NCBI GenBank assembly: GCA_005408345.1
Contig: SEMN01000921.1
Span: 87,427 to 151,426, forward strand
Length of the DNA stretch: 64,000 bases
Direction: 5' to 3'
From: Macquaria australasica
Lineage: Eukaryota; Chordata; Actinopteri; Centrarchiformes; Percichthyidae
In this document: piece by piece, positions 39,955-51,501 of the stretch
Layout: each line of letters starts with the position of its first letter
Numbering within the stretch: the first letter of the stretch is position 1
Notes under the pieces: model-generated
Databases searched by the model: none
What the model was told of the DNA's origin: nothing
Seen by the model: only the letters and a program-made list of their open reading frames with translations
Program-made: the position numbers and the translations under genes

Positions 39955-40721
39955 ATACAGTTTCTGTGTCAGTATAAAATTCAGTGTTTCTGCTGTAAGT
40001 TGCATTCATTCAGTCTGGCGCATCATACTGTGTGTGTTCTGTACTGATGCAGTGAAGGAGCTGGTAGCAGGAGATATCTGTGCATCTCTAAACTCAACAC
40101 TGGGGGACAGTCATGTGGCTGAAGCTGGATCATCACAACTGATTCAAACTGAACTCACCTGTTCTGTCAGGAAGCAAACTTCAGTACTTTGGAGTATTGA
40201 TCTCCCTGACTTCATTTCAACAGTCTGTTTATCCTTTGTGTTTGTTATTGACTCTTACCTTTATATGATGATTGTCCTTCAGGTTGGATGTTAGCAGTCT
40301 GCTTGATTAAGTGGCATTAAACCGACCTGCAACCAACCACAGAACGGGACGTTTATCACAGACATGTAAAGATACATCAGTTTCATTTGATTCTTATTTT
40401 ATTAAAAAGAGAAAGCAACACTTCAGACTGACACGTTCAGGTGTTTCTGGCCAGCTTAAAGCATCTAAGCAGCAAACGTTTATGTCCTATCGCTGAATAT
40501 CCTGTGAGTGAGTGACTTGGCTGAAGGTAACGTTCATTTACACCGTGCAGCAGCAGCCAGGCCCGGACACAAAGCCATGATGTTGGCAGGGAAACCGCCC
40601 GTCTCTGACTCTGTGCTTCACGTCACTTTGTGCTGTACTGTAGCAGGAATGTGTGGATTCAGCCAGACGGAGCACAGACATAGAGAGCTGTCTTTACACC
40701 CTCTGCTGAAGACTGAAGAGG
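39581..40721 (+). repeat. Left arm of 1,141-bp inverted repeat
   Basis: Reverse-complement match to 48769-49909 over the whole length with the same length and only scattered single-base differences (for example cagacatagag here against the complement of cagaaatagag). The arm is one full MITE (39581-39954) plus about 767 bp of unrecognised sequence. Short reading frames in both arms are the same by descent and show no sign of being genes. Confidence 0.93.
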
Positions 40722-40726
40722 GGCTA

Positions 40727-40831
40727 AAGTAGAGGTCTGCTCTCAGACCACTTGAATTACAATATGCTGCACGGTTAATATGGCATTTTTGCCCAATGAC
40801 GCCAAAAGAAAACTGCCTACCCCACCTTTAA
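40727..40831. mobile_element. Truncated second MITE copy (right end only)
   Basis: Repeats the last ~105 bp of the MITE at 39581-39954 (aagtagaggtct through GCCTACCCCACCTTTAA) with one obvious substitution. It begins six bases after the inverted-repeat arm ends. Confidence 0.8.
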
Positions 40832-41656
40832 ACAGGATTAGTGGGTCAGCCAGCTAACTTTGGGTTTAACCCTGGCATGATGGCTCTAGTCCAAACCAGG
40901 ATCTGTTACCATGGTAACTACTGTGGCAGACACACTTTGATAAGGCTGGTGTTTCTCTCTGTGGTGTCCAACGTTAACCACTGCATGATGTGGACAACAA
41001 GGCCTGGGAGGAAACAGGAAGACATTTATTCATAATTTCTCATAAGACAAAACTAGAAAAGAGGTCTCTCTACATTGTAATGGCCCAATCAATAGGCCTA
41101 CTTTTACGGGCACAGTGCAGGTGTGTGTCCAACAGGTGTGGTCGCATTGGCACAAAACATCACGTGGCAGCTGTGGCGACCTGAGCAGACAGTACCACAT
41201 ATACCAACAGCATACCAGGAGCAACAAAGTGATAAACACATGATGAGTTTACACCCACATTCAGCAGAAAACAAGAAGACCTCAGTTCAGCTGGATGAAA
41301 CAAGTTACAGGAAACATCCATATGATTGGATTGAGGACAGTCTGACTTTGCAGTTCAAACTGTAGCATGCAGCTAACTTACACGGTCAGGGTTTGAATGA
41401 CTGGGTATAAGACAATACACAGCTATACAGTATTACTTAGAATATGTGTTACTTGTTGCTTCTATAATGTGAACAGTAGAGCTCCATCAATCCGAACAGA
41501 TCAGAACAGCCACTAAACTCCTACATATGGTCTAAATCAGGATATCCACAGTACTGGTAGGACGGGTTCAAGTGTTACCAGCTGAGCTCTACTCACACTT
41601 TGTGTCTGATCACCTGATCAACAAGTAAGCGTTTTAATTGATTGTTAAACTAAACA
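40832..41656 (+). other. Intergenic, no gene seen
   Basis: About 825 bp of unique-looking AT-rich sequence between the repeat arm and the CpG-rich stretch. Confidence 0.4.
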
Positions 41657-41994
41657 AATTAGGCGGCCGGAAGTGACGTTGCCTTGTTCGCTGCGTATGA
41701 AGCGCGAGATTAACGCACATGCATGAAACACCGAGGACACCAGAAGCACGCCGTGTTGGCGGTGAGCCCGAGGACCCGTTAGAGCGGCGGCGCCACGTGT
41801 TTAACGCGCCACCACGCGTGTTTAACGCGGCGGCGCGAGTTTAACGCGCCACGTGTGTTTAACGCGGCTGCGCGTGTGTTTAACGCGGCGCCGCGTGCTC
41901 GTGATGCTTGTTAGATGTTGAGAGTTAGCGTGCTAGCGTTAGCATTCGCTGAGGCGGTGTCGAAATGTTAGTAAGTCACTGTTACCTGAGGCAG
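41657..41994 (+). promoter_or_regulatory. CpG-rich promoter-like island with periodic TTTAACGCG motifs
   Basis: A sharp CpG-rich island in an AT-rich neighbourhood. It carries CCGGAAGTGACG (an ETS plus CRE-half-site combination common in TATA-less promoters) at 41667-41678, E-box-like CACGTG, and TTTAACGCG at 41800, 41821, 41840, 41858 and 41879. Strong donor-like sequences follow at 41971 (gtaagt) and 41995 (gtgagc). It is likely the promoter/first exon of an unidentified transcript; direction is inferred from the donors only. Confidence 0.55.
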
Positions 41995-42589
41995 GTGAGC
42001 CAGGTGAGTCCTGTGACGTGGCTGTAGATAATAGTGAAGCGGGTTAGCGGAGTCATTAGCTAGAGATTCGGCTAGCCCAGAGTTAGCATTAACTAGCAGA
42101 ATATAACTGGTCAGTCATTATAAGTAACATGTCCGGAGTCAGTCAGAACAAATGTGATGCAGCAACCTTTATCTTTATTCAGAGTCAGTTGGAGGGAAAG
42201 TGAGGGTTCAGTTGTACCCCACATTATTTCTTCTACAGTATATTGCAGCCTTGGGTGGTGTGTTTTGTCCCACCCCACCCTGCAGCTCCATGCTGTGGGG
42301 TGGGGTGACACCTGAGGCTGCCCATACGGGCTGCTGTGGTTGGTGTGGCTGCTGGATGTCAGCGGTTTTACGTTGTGCTTGTGTATAAATTAAATGTACA
42401 GTATGTATTAATGGGAATCAGCTGGTGTTTGTTAGTGCGCTCTGAGGAATGGCTCTGCATCTTTGAATTAAACAGACTTTACCTGAAGGTTCAGCACCTG
42501 TTTCACCAGTTTAAAGACTTTTATGAGCTGAGCACTGTTTCATTCAGTGCGATTATGGCTTGAAAAAAAAATTGGGATGGACAATGGAG

Positions 42590-42860
42590 CTGAGATGATT
42601 AGTCTAGAAATTAATTAGTTGCTCGAGTCAACAGAAAATTATTTGGCAACTTGATTATGACCTTGACTGTGATCGTAAACTGAATCTCTTTGGGTTTTGT
42701 TCTGTTGGTCGGACAAAGCAAGATGTTTGAAGCTATCGCCTTAGTTTCAGGAAGAAGTGATGGGTATTTTCCATTATGGAAATTTAATAGACTGAATGAT
42801 AAATCGAGAGTCATCTGCAGATTAATTGATAATTGACAGTTGCAGCCTCGATGTACAATT
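42590..42860 (+). mobile_element. Fish interspersed repeat ('aaattaattagttgctcgag' type)
   Basis: Starts 'gattagtctagaaattaatt', ends 'taattgacagttgcagcc', with 'ttgttggtcggacaaagcaa' like middle. A relative lies at 61645-61955. I recognise this family from fish genomes but cannot assign its class. Confidence 0.5.
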
Positions 42861-44289
42861 ATACAACTATAGGAAACTAAAAACCATAATGTTTCATTTC
42901 TGGCGGTTGTAATGCTAATAATGTTGAACGTGTGTAGATTTGTAAAGTTTGTTCAAAGAAATGGTCAGAATACACAGTGTCGGAGCTTTGTGGGGCACAG
43001 GGACTGATGCGGTCCAGTTGCAGTCTTCTTACATTCCAGCAGATGGCAGTCTCCTGCCTGTGGCATGCTGTCTCAGTATACCTGCTGGTATGTGGTGGCT
43101 CTCAATGGTATACAGAGTCTGACCTGCCATGAGATATTGACCGTGTCCCTGTTTGCAGGTGAAGCTCTGCCTGTATTAACCAGTCTGGGTCTGCAGAAGC
43201 TAAGATAAACACATGCCACTGTGTTAGTAAAGGCTTGGTCTGTACACTGCAGACTTCTGTATCTTCTCCTTCTGAGATTACTCGCATGTTAATAACAAAT
43301 ATACTGTCTTGGCTCTGTTATTGATTCTGTTCTGATTCCAGCAGTTGTGATCGTTATCACGATGTCCTACACAGCAGTTATATCTGTCCATTGAGGATTT
43401 GATGAAAAGTATTTTCTCCCAGAGTACTTTGCCTCTTTAGAGGTGGAGGATTGGCTGTAATGGAAACCCCAGCTGTCCTGCACACATGGAGCGTGACACA
43501 TCTGTTTTACAACAACTGTTCTCAGATCTGTAGCTGTGGAAGCCCTCAGCTGTTTGTGTTGCTCAGAGTTTATCCTCTGAATCACAGCCTCACTCTTCTT
43601 CTCCAACAAACCCATAAGCTGTGAGCCTCACACCTCAGCAGTCTGCTGGAGAGGTTTACTGAGAGCTTTCTGAAGCATAGGAAAGAGGATGTTTAAACTT
43701 CTTGAAGCTTGGCAGCAGGGAGAGCGTTCTTCCTCAGATGGCTCTGTTCGTTTTCCAGAGGAAGGCCGGCCAAGCTGAAGCTGGATGGTTTGATCCAGAG
43801 AAAGACATTTAGTCTGTTGATGTATAATAGCAGTATCATGCAGTGTTTGTGTAGTGTTGGTCTGATGTTTCTGTTCCTCACTTCACTCATGATTATGGAC
43901 AAATGAACAAAAGGATCCTCAAACTGCTGCTTGAGAATAAACAGGATTATTTCAGCCTGATAACAGCACGTTAGTCTGGATTAGTTAAACCACATTTGAA
44001 GACCAGAGACCTGGAAGCACCGAACCAGAGTCCGAACTGATCAATGAAACTGTTAATTCAGTCTGATTCAGTCTGGAATTAGATGAAACAGAAATGCAGC
44101 ACATTCTCACTCTGGAGGAGCTGGAACCAGTTTAGAGTTTTTACTGGAGAAATGACTGAAAAGCATTATTTGGTTATCGTGTTTAGTTCATTTTGTGATG
44201 CTTAGTTACAGATCTTGGTTGGGGTTGTCAGGTTTTAGCCTCGCTGGTGACGTGGCACTTGGGATGTGTGGTGTCAGCCACCACTTTGG

Positions 44290-44420
44290 TCCGGGCTGAA
44301 ATATCTCAATAATCATTAGATTGATTGCCATGAATTTTAGTACAAATATAAATCCTAGTTACTCTAGTGGTCCCCTGACCTTTCCTGTAGCGCCATCAGC
44401 AGGTTTAGGTTTTGTATTTA
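44290..44420 (+). mobile_element. Fragment of fish repeat with 'tagcgccatcagcagg'
   Basis: Contains 'aatatctcaataatcattag', 'attgccatgaattt' and 'tgtagcgccatcagcagg'. It is related to the family at 47555-47880. Confidence 0.5.
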
Positions 44421-44681
44421 TCCTGTGAAATATATCAACATCTATCTTAAATCCCAGTCAAGGTTAGCTTTCTGTGAGACAGCCCCTCACTTCAGTCCTG
44501 TTTAGAAAGTGCCAGGGATGATACATCTTCATGATGTGTTGTATGAAGCACGGTTGGAGTTTATATAATAGAGACTGAAACGGATGCAAGTGATGGTTCA
44601 TGCCATGTGACTGAAGATGAAGATGATGGTGTCACCTCAGTAGCTGTCCCTGAAAGCTGTGTGTTACCTTCCACCTGCAGG

Positions 44682-44753
44682 ACTGTGATTGGGCCGGCTG
44701 CAGGTCTGGACTTGACTCATCGTGTCAGTGCAGAGGAACAGAGACGAGCGCGG
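44682..44753 (+). other. Candidate non-coding exon
   Basis: Bounded by a good acceptor (ttccacctgcag) and donor (gtaaga). It has higher G+C than its surroundings and ends in gacgagcgcg. It has no long reading frame, so it could be a 5' UTR exon spliced to the CpG-island start at 41.7-42.0 kb. Splice-site inference only. Confidence 0.3.
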
Positions 44754-47554
44754 TAAGAGATGGATGTTTATGTGCTGCAGGTCAGCCGGACGCCTTGGTC
44801 GTCTCTCTTTGTTTCTACACAGCAGCTAAATGGATGTTAATGTTTGTGTATCCAGCAGCAGCCTCACCTGGCCTGGTGGGTGTAAATCAGAGGCTAATTG
44901 TTGGGTTAGTCAGACAGCAGGCAGGCCAGCCTTAAACAGCAGACTGAGGAAACAGGGCGTATAATGAGGAGGAGGACACTCTGATTCTGCTGTTTAACTC
45001 TGCCCTGCTGCTCTGAGCTGAGGTATCCACACAATGCCAACCCGTCCTCTCAGCTCTCTGCTGAGGTCTTCAACCAGAACATCCACAGTGACGAAATCAG
45101 GGAGTTCACCTCCACCTGCCTCAGTGATGTCTGCACTGACGGGGATAGAAACATTTTCTCTAAGAAATTAAAAACTGTTGATATACTGCTGAAAGGACGC
45201 CAACAGCCAGTAACATCAGAATCACAGCTTATTTTATCCAGTCACATGGCAGTCCTTTAGGAACAGACATTTCTCAAACAGGCCAAACAGGGCTTTAAGT
45301 AGCCCAAAGGGGCCACAAAGCACCCTGGTGATGTAGCATGTTGTTAACTCTGTCAAAAACCTTTAAAACCATTAAAAACAGGAAATACTTCAAAATGTTT
45401 CTAATCCTGTTTCATCAGTCAGGTAGATTTCTGGACCAATTTGAAAGAGTATTCTGATATATTTGGATGTATTTGAACTCCTTTTTATTCTGTAACTGAT
45501 CATCTGTTTGTTGTGGCTGATACGAACCAATAACATTAATCTTACAAATTCTGCAAAAATATGAAGAGGAGAATAAATATATATTTTAAGATTGAAGTTT
45601 ATTTTTCTAACAGGACACCAGTATTTAGAGAGCCTTCATCTTCACCTGTAACGTTTATTTTTTTAATACCTTTAATACCACATCTCTTTATTGACGAGCA
45701 TGTACAGGCTATGAAAACCATTAGAAGAACTTCACATACTGCTGAACTGCAGTGCAGGTCTACAGCTCCTCCTCCTGCTGATGTGAACAGACTCTGTTGG
45801 TGGAGAGGAGGAGCTGGTTGGTCTCAGCTAAGTTTAAGATTCGTGGCTAATTAGGCTCAACGTTACATACAAGTAGCACTCGTTCATAACAATTAGCTGT
45901 TAGCATCTGTCTGTAGAACTCATGAAGAGAGGACGGCCAGTCACTGCAGCAGAGCGTGAGAGAGGTGTTTGATAAACTGCTCGTACCATCGCTCTGACTG
46001 GTGGTCAATAATCAATCCTGCAGCCACAGGGGAATGTGGCTGCCCAGTTGGGAGGTCCTTGTCTTTCTTTGCAAACAGAAGCACCGGCCCCGGACCAACC
46101 GGCCAGGAATGAAGCTATTCTGTGAGGGCTTAGCTCCAGGCCTGGCCCTCGTCCTGATTGGCTGGCTGTAAATTGTTCTGCGAGGTGGAAACCTGCTCAC
46201 ATTCTTCTCTGATGAGTTGTGTTGTCGCTCAGAGAGCTCTGAGCACACAGCAGTAATTTTCCACCAGAGCACAGCGATGTGGTGTTTATAGATGTGTTGT
46301 CATCCTGTGTGGATGCCTCAGTCCCCCTCAGCTCACACAGCAGCAGTAATTATACAGAACAGGACACAAAGTGGCCCACCAAGGCAGCCTGTGCTGGATA
46401 ATCACCACTTTCCATTCAGCCAGTGGGAGGCTGAGACTCACTGCATGTGACTGCATGCTGGACATCCCGTCCTCTCTGCACTCTGTCATCAAAGCACTGC
46501 AGAAGGTTTCAGGTGCAGCTGGGAGAGGTGTGTTTACACCTGCACACGATGCTGTTAGAGAAGACAGCGTGAGACAGATGCACGACAGAGGATTTCTACA
46601 AAGCAAACATGCTGCACAAATAAAAGATTAACATGTAATCTGATAAATAGTTTCAGTTTATACACTAACAATACAACAAATGCAAATAAACTTTTAAGGA
46701 TTCACAAATGTGGAAACACCTCACTCAACTACGCACACGGACAAAGTGCCAACAATGCTGTAATGTACGGTGGAGAGGGAGCTCAATGTGCAAAACATCT
46801 TCACCACGTTAACAACATACGCCGCTTTTAGATGAAACGCTGCAAATAAAGTCAATTAACAAACTAATTGGACCAAAGATCAATAAAGGCTTATCTTAGT
46901 CCTAAAGAGCAAAATGGAACTAAGTAAAAACACAAAGGATGTTTTGTAAATGTGCCATGTGTGGTGTTAAGCTGGTGAAGGTGTTTTGTGTATTTGCTGG
47001 TGTTTTCTTGTGGCGCTGTTGTCCTCTGTAGGACGTGAGAGCAAACGCCTGACAGCACAGGAAATAAACAGGCAGCATATGAACAGATGACTTAAGGGGT
47101 AAATCTGTATGACTCTGTCTTTCCTTATTGTCAGCAGATGTCATGTGCCGAGCCAAACCACCAGTGTGTTAGTCCGTCTCTCAGTACTTCCTGTATAAAT
47201 GAAGTGTAACTGGGGCTGACCCCGCTCACCCTCCTGCCCTCCACCTTTCCTCTCCATATTCAGCAGTCCTATGAAAGGAGGCTGGTTTGAGGCCATTGAA
47301 GCTGCAGTCAGGGTGAAGCGTCGGGTTTATGGAGCCCTCCAGGGAAGCCTGGCGGACTCCTCAAAGGTTTGGATTTAAGGGAGACTCCACAGAGGCCCCT
47401 TCAGGGCCGAGGTTCAGAACTAGACTACTGCCGTTTTTAAATGACCAGCTCAGCACAACAGAACAGCGGGACAAAATAAAAATATGCACTCAGCAAGAAA
47501 AGAGAGAAGGCAGGGAGCCATTTTAATGTAGACTGGGAGCCTAATGGCTGTGTA
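44754..47554 (+). other. Intergenic or intronic; no gene supported
   Basis: Unrecognised sequence. One stop-free stretch of 91 codons (44985-45257) has no start codon and no family resemblance that I can name. The rest holds nothing I can support. Confidence 0.35.
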
Positions 47555-47880
47555 GGTGCAACAAATCTCAACTATTATGGGATGGACTGTGGTGAAATGT
47601 GGTTCATCGTTCATGTTCCCCTCAGGATGAACTGTAAGAACTCTGCTGATCCTCTGACTTTTCATCTAGCGCCACCATCAGGTCAACATGTTGATGTGTC
47701 CAACACTTTGGTTTATGACCAAATACCTGCAGAACTACAGACATTCCCATCAGCCTCAGCTGCTGTTTACTGCTAACAAGCTAGCATGCTAACACGCTAA
47801 GCTAAGATGGTGAACATGGTAAACAATATACCTGCTAACATGCTGATATTAGCATTTAGCTCAAAGCGGCTCAAACCTCG
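47555..47880 (+). mobile_element. Fish interspersed repeat ('agcgccaccatcaggtcaac' type)
   Basis: Contains ctagcgccaccatcaggtca, 'acattcccatcagcctcagc', then 'gctagcatgctaacacgc' and 'aagatggtgaacatggtaaac'. This order is familiar from percomorph genomes. Class not assigned. Confidence 0.6.
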
Positions 47881-48768
47881 ACACTTTGAAAACTGTCAAG
47901 GACTGAAAGTTGGCTTCAGATATCTTGTTAATCTTGTTGATCTTGGATCAGATTTTTCCTGATTTAAATCATTTAACATTTGCTGTTTATATTTTTCAAA
48001 GTAAGGTATTGGAAAGTATTATTTTGATGTTGATCGAGTTCCAGACACTAGCGGCCTTTACCTGTCGAGAGTCACCTTGTCACCAGGTATTAAACAATCT
48101 GTATTGACACAAAGACCTGAGACCTGCAGCAATATAACAGGACCCAACCAGACCTGATCAGAGAGACTGTAATGTGGACCTGGCCAGCACGGGATCAAGT
48201 CTTTGACACCAAGAACCGAGCTGTACTAATCAAACATTTCCAGCCTGGCCCCAGATTTCATTTCTCTGTGGTATGAAGTCAGTTGACACACCTGCCACCT
48301 GCTTCTGTCTGTCTGCACTGTGTTACCACAACAACAGCAGATGTGATGTTCACAGCTTGTCCAACCGTCTTCACAGGTTCATTTTTATAAAGAGTGCAGC
48401 TTCATGTAAACACGTGGCTTCCTTAAAGTAGGACAGTAATGTGCAGTATACAGGATCTGTATTAACGCACCTGTGGAGCTTACCCTGCATGTGTTAACCT
48501 ATAGGAACAAACCTGTGCATTATGGTCTGGCCGTATATCTTATACTGTGAGTTCTTATCTTATTGCTCCCTCTGACTTCCATCCAGCTCACAGCAGAGAG
48601 CAGATTTTCCAAGCTTGTTAACGATGTGTCGTTTTGTTTAGCTTCACACTCGTAATTCATTGAACAAAAAGTCACAGTGACTCCGCCAGCAGTCATTAAT
48701 CATGAGTTCTGCCAGCGCTAGCCCGGACCCTCAGAGCTGCAGGGTTTGATGGAGGAGTTGCACCTCTT
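47881..48768 (+). other. Intergenic, no gene seen
   Basis: No recognised element between the interspersed repeat and the right arm of the inverted repeat. Confidence 0.4.
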
Positions 48769-49909
48769 CCTCTTCAGTCTTCAGCAGAGGGTGTAAAGAC
48801 AGCTCTCTATTTCTGTGCTCCGTCTGGCTGAATCCACACATTCCTGCTACAGTACAGCACAAAGTGACGTGAAGCACAGAGTCAGAGACGGGCGGTTTCC
48901 CTGCCAACATCATGGCTTTGTGTCCGGGCCTGGCTGCTGCTGCACGGTGTAAATGAACGTTACCTTCAGCCAAGTCACTCACTCACAGGATATTCAGCGA
49001 TAGGACATAAACGTTTGCTGCTTAGATGCTTTAAGCTGGCCAGAAACACCTGAACGTGTCAGTCTGAAGTGTTGCTTTCTCTTTTTAATAAAATAAGAAT
49101 CAAATGAAACTGATGTATCTTTACATGTCTGTGATAAACGTCCCGTTCTGTGGTTGGTTGCAGGTCGGTTTAATGCCACTTAATCAAGCAGACTGCTAAC
49201 ATCCAACCTGAAGGACAATCATCATATAAAGGTAAGAGTCAATAACAAACACAAAGGATAAACAGACTGTTGAAATGAAGTCAGGGAGATCAATACTCCA
49301 AAGTACTGAAGTTTGCTTCCTGACAGAACAGGTGAGTTCAGTTTGAATCAGTTGTGATGATCCAGCTTCAGCCACATGACTGTCCCCCAGTGTTGAGTTT
49401 AGAGATGCACAGATATCTCCTGCTACCAGCTCCTTCACTGCATCAGTACAGAACACACACAGTATGATGCGCCAGACTGAATGAATGCAACTTACAGCAG
49501 AAACACTGAATTTTATACTGACACAGAAACTGTATTTAAAGGTGGGGTAGGCAGTTTTCTTTTGGCGTCATTGGGCAAAAATGCCATATTAACCGTGCAG
49601 CATATTGTAATTCAAGTGGTCTGAGAGGAGACCTCTACTTAAACAGCTGCCTCTGAAGCCTGGGGCGCTCTGCTCTGTGGCCGCGAAGCGCTGGAGGGGC
49701 ATCTCTGAGAAAACAGGTCGTGGCGGGAGGGACCGCGGTCTCGGTGGGGCTCACGCCGTGGAGAGCGAGCCCTACGAGGGATACGGTTTCACTGGGGAAC
49801 CGACTCCTTCTGCTGCCGGTCCAAGTTGTGGGTTTGGTGGGAGGAGCTTAGCGGAGTGACACGAGGCAGCAGAGAGAGAGGAGGAAGGTTTTGCCTCCCC
49901 CAGCTTTAA
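48769..49909 (-). repeat. Right arm of 1,141-bp inverted repeat
   Basis: Inverted partner of 39581-40721, 8,047 bp away. The MITE portion occupies 49536-49909. The far end (48769) does not coincide with a transposon end, so the pair looks like a duplicated segment rather than two independent insertions. Confidence 0.93.
49536..49909. mobile_element. 374-bp MITE, second full copy (inverted)
   Basis: TTAAAGGTGGGGTAGGC at 49536-49552 and GCCTCCCCCAGCTTTAA at 49893-49909. Same length as the copy at 39581-39954. Confidence 0.75.
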
Positions 49910-50220
49910 TGTATTAAATTGTATTGTCTATGGAATATTGCTTGGACATAATGTTTTAATTTGATCATGTAAAGTTATTTTAGATGTTTATTGTGATTTA
50001 AGTTAATAAACTAACTGGATCGTGGCTGATACCTGATCTATGTAACAAGGTCTGCATCGGGCCCGTTACTAATTCAGTGTATTGGACTGGGTCATTGGCT
50101 GTTGGTTGTAATGCACAGCAGTACTGTGGCAGAACAGGTCCAGTGTGATACTGACAGCACTGACCTGCTGCTGTGGAGACATGTGGCATCTACTGCTATA
50201 TTGATTTGACAATTCAATTC

Positions 50221-50760
50221 AGTTTTATTTATATAGCGCCATATCATAACAGTTATCTCAGGGCACTTTTTCGAATAGAGCAGGTCTAGACCGACTCTTT
50301 ATATTTACAGAGACCCAACAGTTCCCACCATGAGCAGCACCAGGAGACAGTGGCAAGGAAAAACTCCATTTAACAGGTAGAACCCTCGAGCAGAACCAGA
50401 ACCAGAACCAGGCTCTAGGTGGGCGGTCATCTGCCTCGACCGGTTGGGTTGAAGGGGGGGGAGCGGGAGAGAGAGAGCAGGAGGAAAGAGAACATACAGC
50501 AGCACAATACAGTTCCACATAGAGATGTAAAGTAATAGTTGTGGTAATGGTATTGATGTTAATATTAACAGAAATAATACTAATAGCAATATAATAGTAA
50601 TACTAATAATAAGAGCAATAACAGTAATAGGAGCACGGGGGCAGCAGGTGGCTGCAACCATAGATCCAGACTCTACAGCTCCGGAGGCAGAAACACCTGC
50701 AGAAAGAGGGAGAGAAAGCACACAACTACGGGAAGAAGTTGAATTAGTAACAAGCATTGA
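50221..50760 (+). mobile_element. Fish 'tatatagcgccatatcataa' repeat, copy 1
   Basis: Starts aattcaattcagttttattt, continues 'tagcgccatatcataac', 'tcgaatagagcaggtctag', 'gtggcaaggaaaaactcc', 'ggcggtcatctgcctcgacc', and ends 'aacaagcattgaca'. It is a direct repeat of 63289-64000. No coding capacity is seen. Confidence 0.8.
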
Positions 50761-51501
50761 CAGTCAGTTAGCGTCTGTACTTTTGGAGTGCAGTTTGTTA
50801 TTTATGAGCTGCTGTTCAACGTGACTGATGAGCTCATCTGCTGTGTTTAGATGTTGGAAGAAATCCCACCTGACCTGCCGACTGAAGGCTGATGAGGCGT
50901 TGGTCTGAGTGTCTTTGTGAAGCTCTGAGTGTAATGGAGCACAGCTGTGACCTGCAACACACACACACACACACACACACATTCATTACTATTCTGCTTA
51001 CTATTCATACATTCTGATTCCCCGTCGTGTGTTCTCCCCAGAGACCCCTGCCAGTCCCTCTGTGGCCACTAAAGACCCTCTGAGGTCAAAGGTCACTGAT
51101 GTTAGGAGGGCCACCTGCCACTTAGTATTAGCAGATACAACAGTAACCCACAGAACAGCAGCAGCAACATGTCTGTTTCTCCATGTGGTTTAAGAACTGG
51201 CAGGGTAGAGTTTACCTGTTTGTGTTCACCTGTTTGTGATGCTGGCTGGTGAACAACAATAACAGAGACTCTGTGACCTCAGAAGAGATTGAAATACACC
51301 TGGTGCCTGTGTTTGTGTCTTTATGGAGGCAACCTACATTAGCAGTAAACAGTAAATGGGCCGAGCTGCCTGTTGTGTTGCTGTGAGCTCTGGTATTCTG
51401 TTTGAATTAACGAAGCAGACTCTGATCAATAAACTGGATAGTGTCTTCATCAACCTCTGCCAAAAGGCTAATGATCCTGTTTGTCCTGCCACACACCCTG
51501 T
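50761..51501 (+). other. Intergenic, no gene seen
   Basis: Has a short (CA)n at 50957-50981. Nothing else is recognised. Confidence 0.4.

Larger units (their letters stand above)
41995..44681 (+). other. Possible intron or intergenic region
   Basis: Holds a fish repeat of the 'attaatcgattagttg' type (about 42590-42860) and part of a 'gcgccatcagcagg' repeat (44290-44420). Otherwise unrecognised. Confidence 0.4.

Noticed and set aside
39577..40732. Several short frames present in both inverted arms
   Set aside because: Their conservation reflects recent duplication of the whole arm, not selection on proteins.
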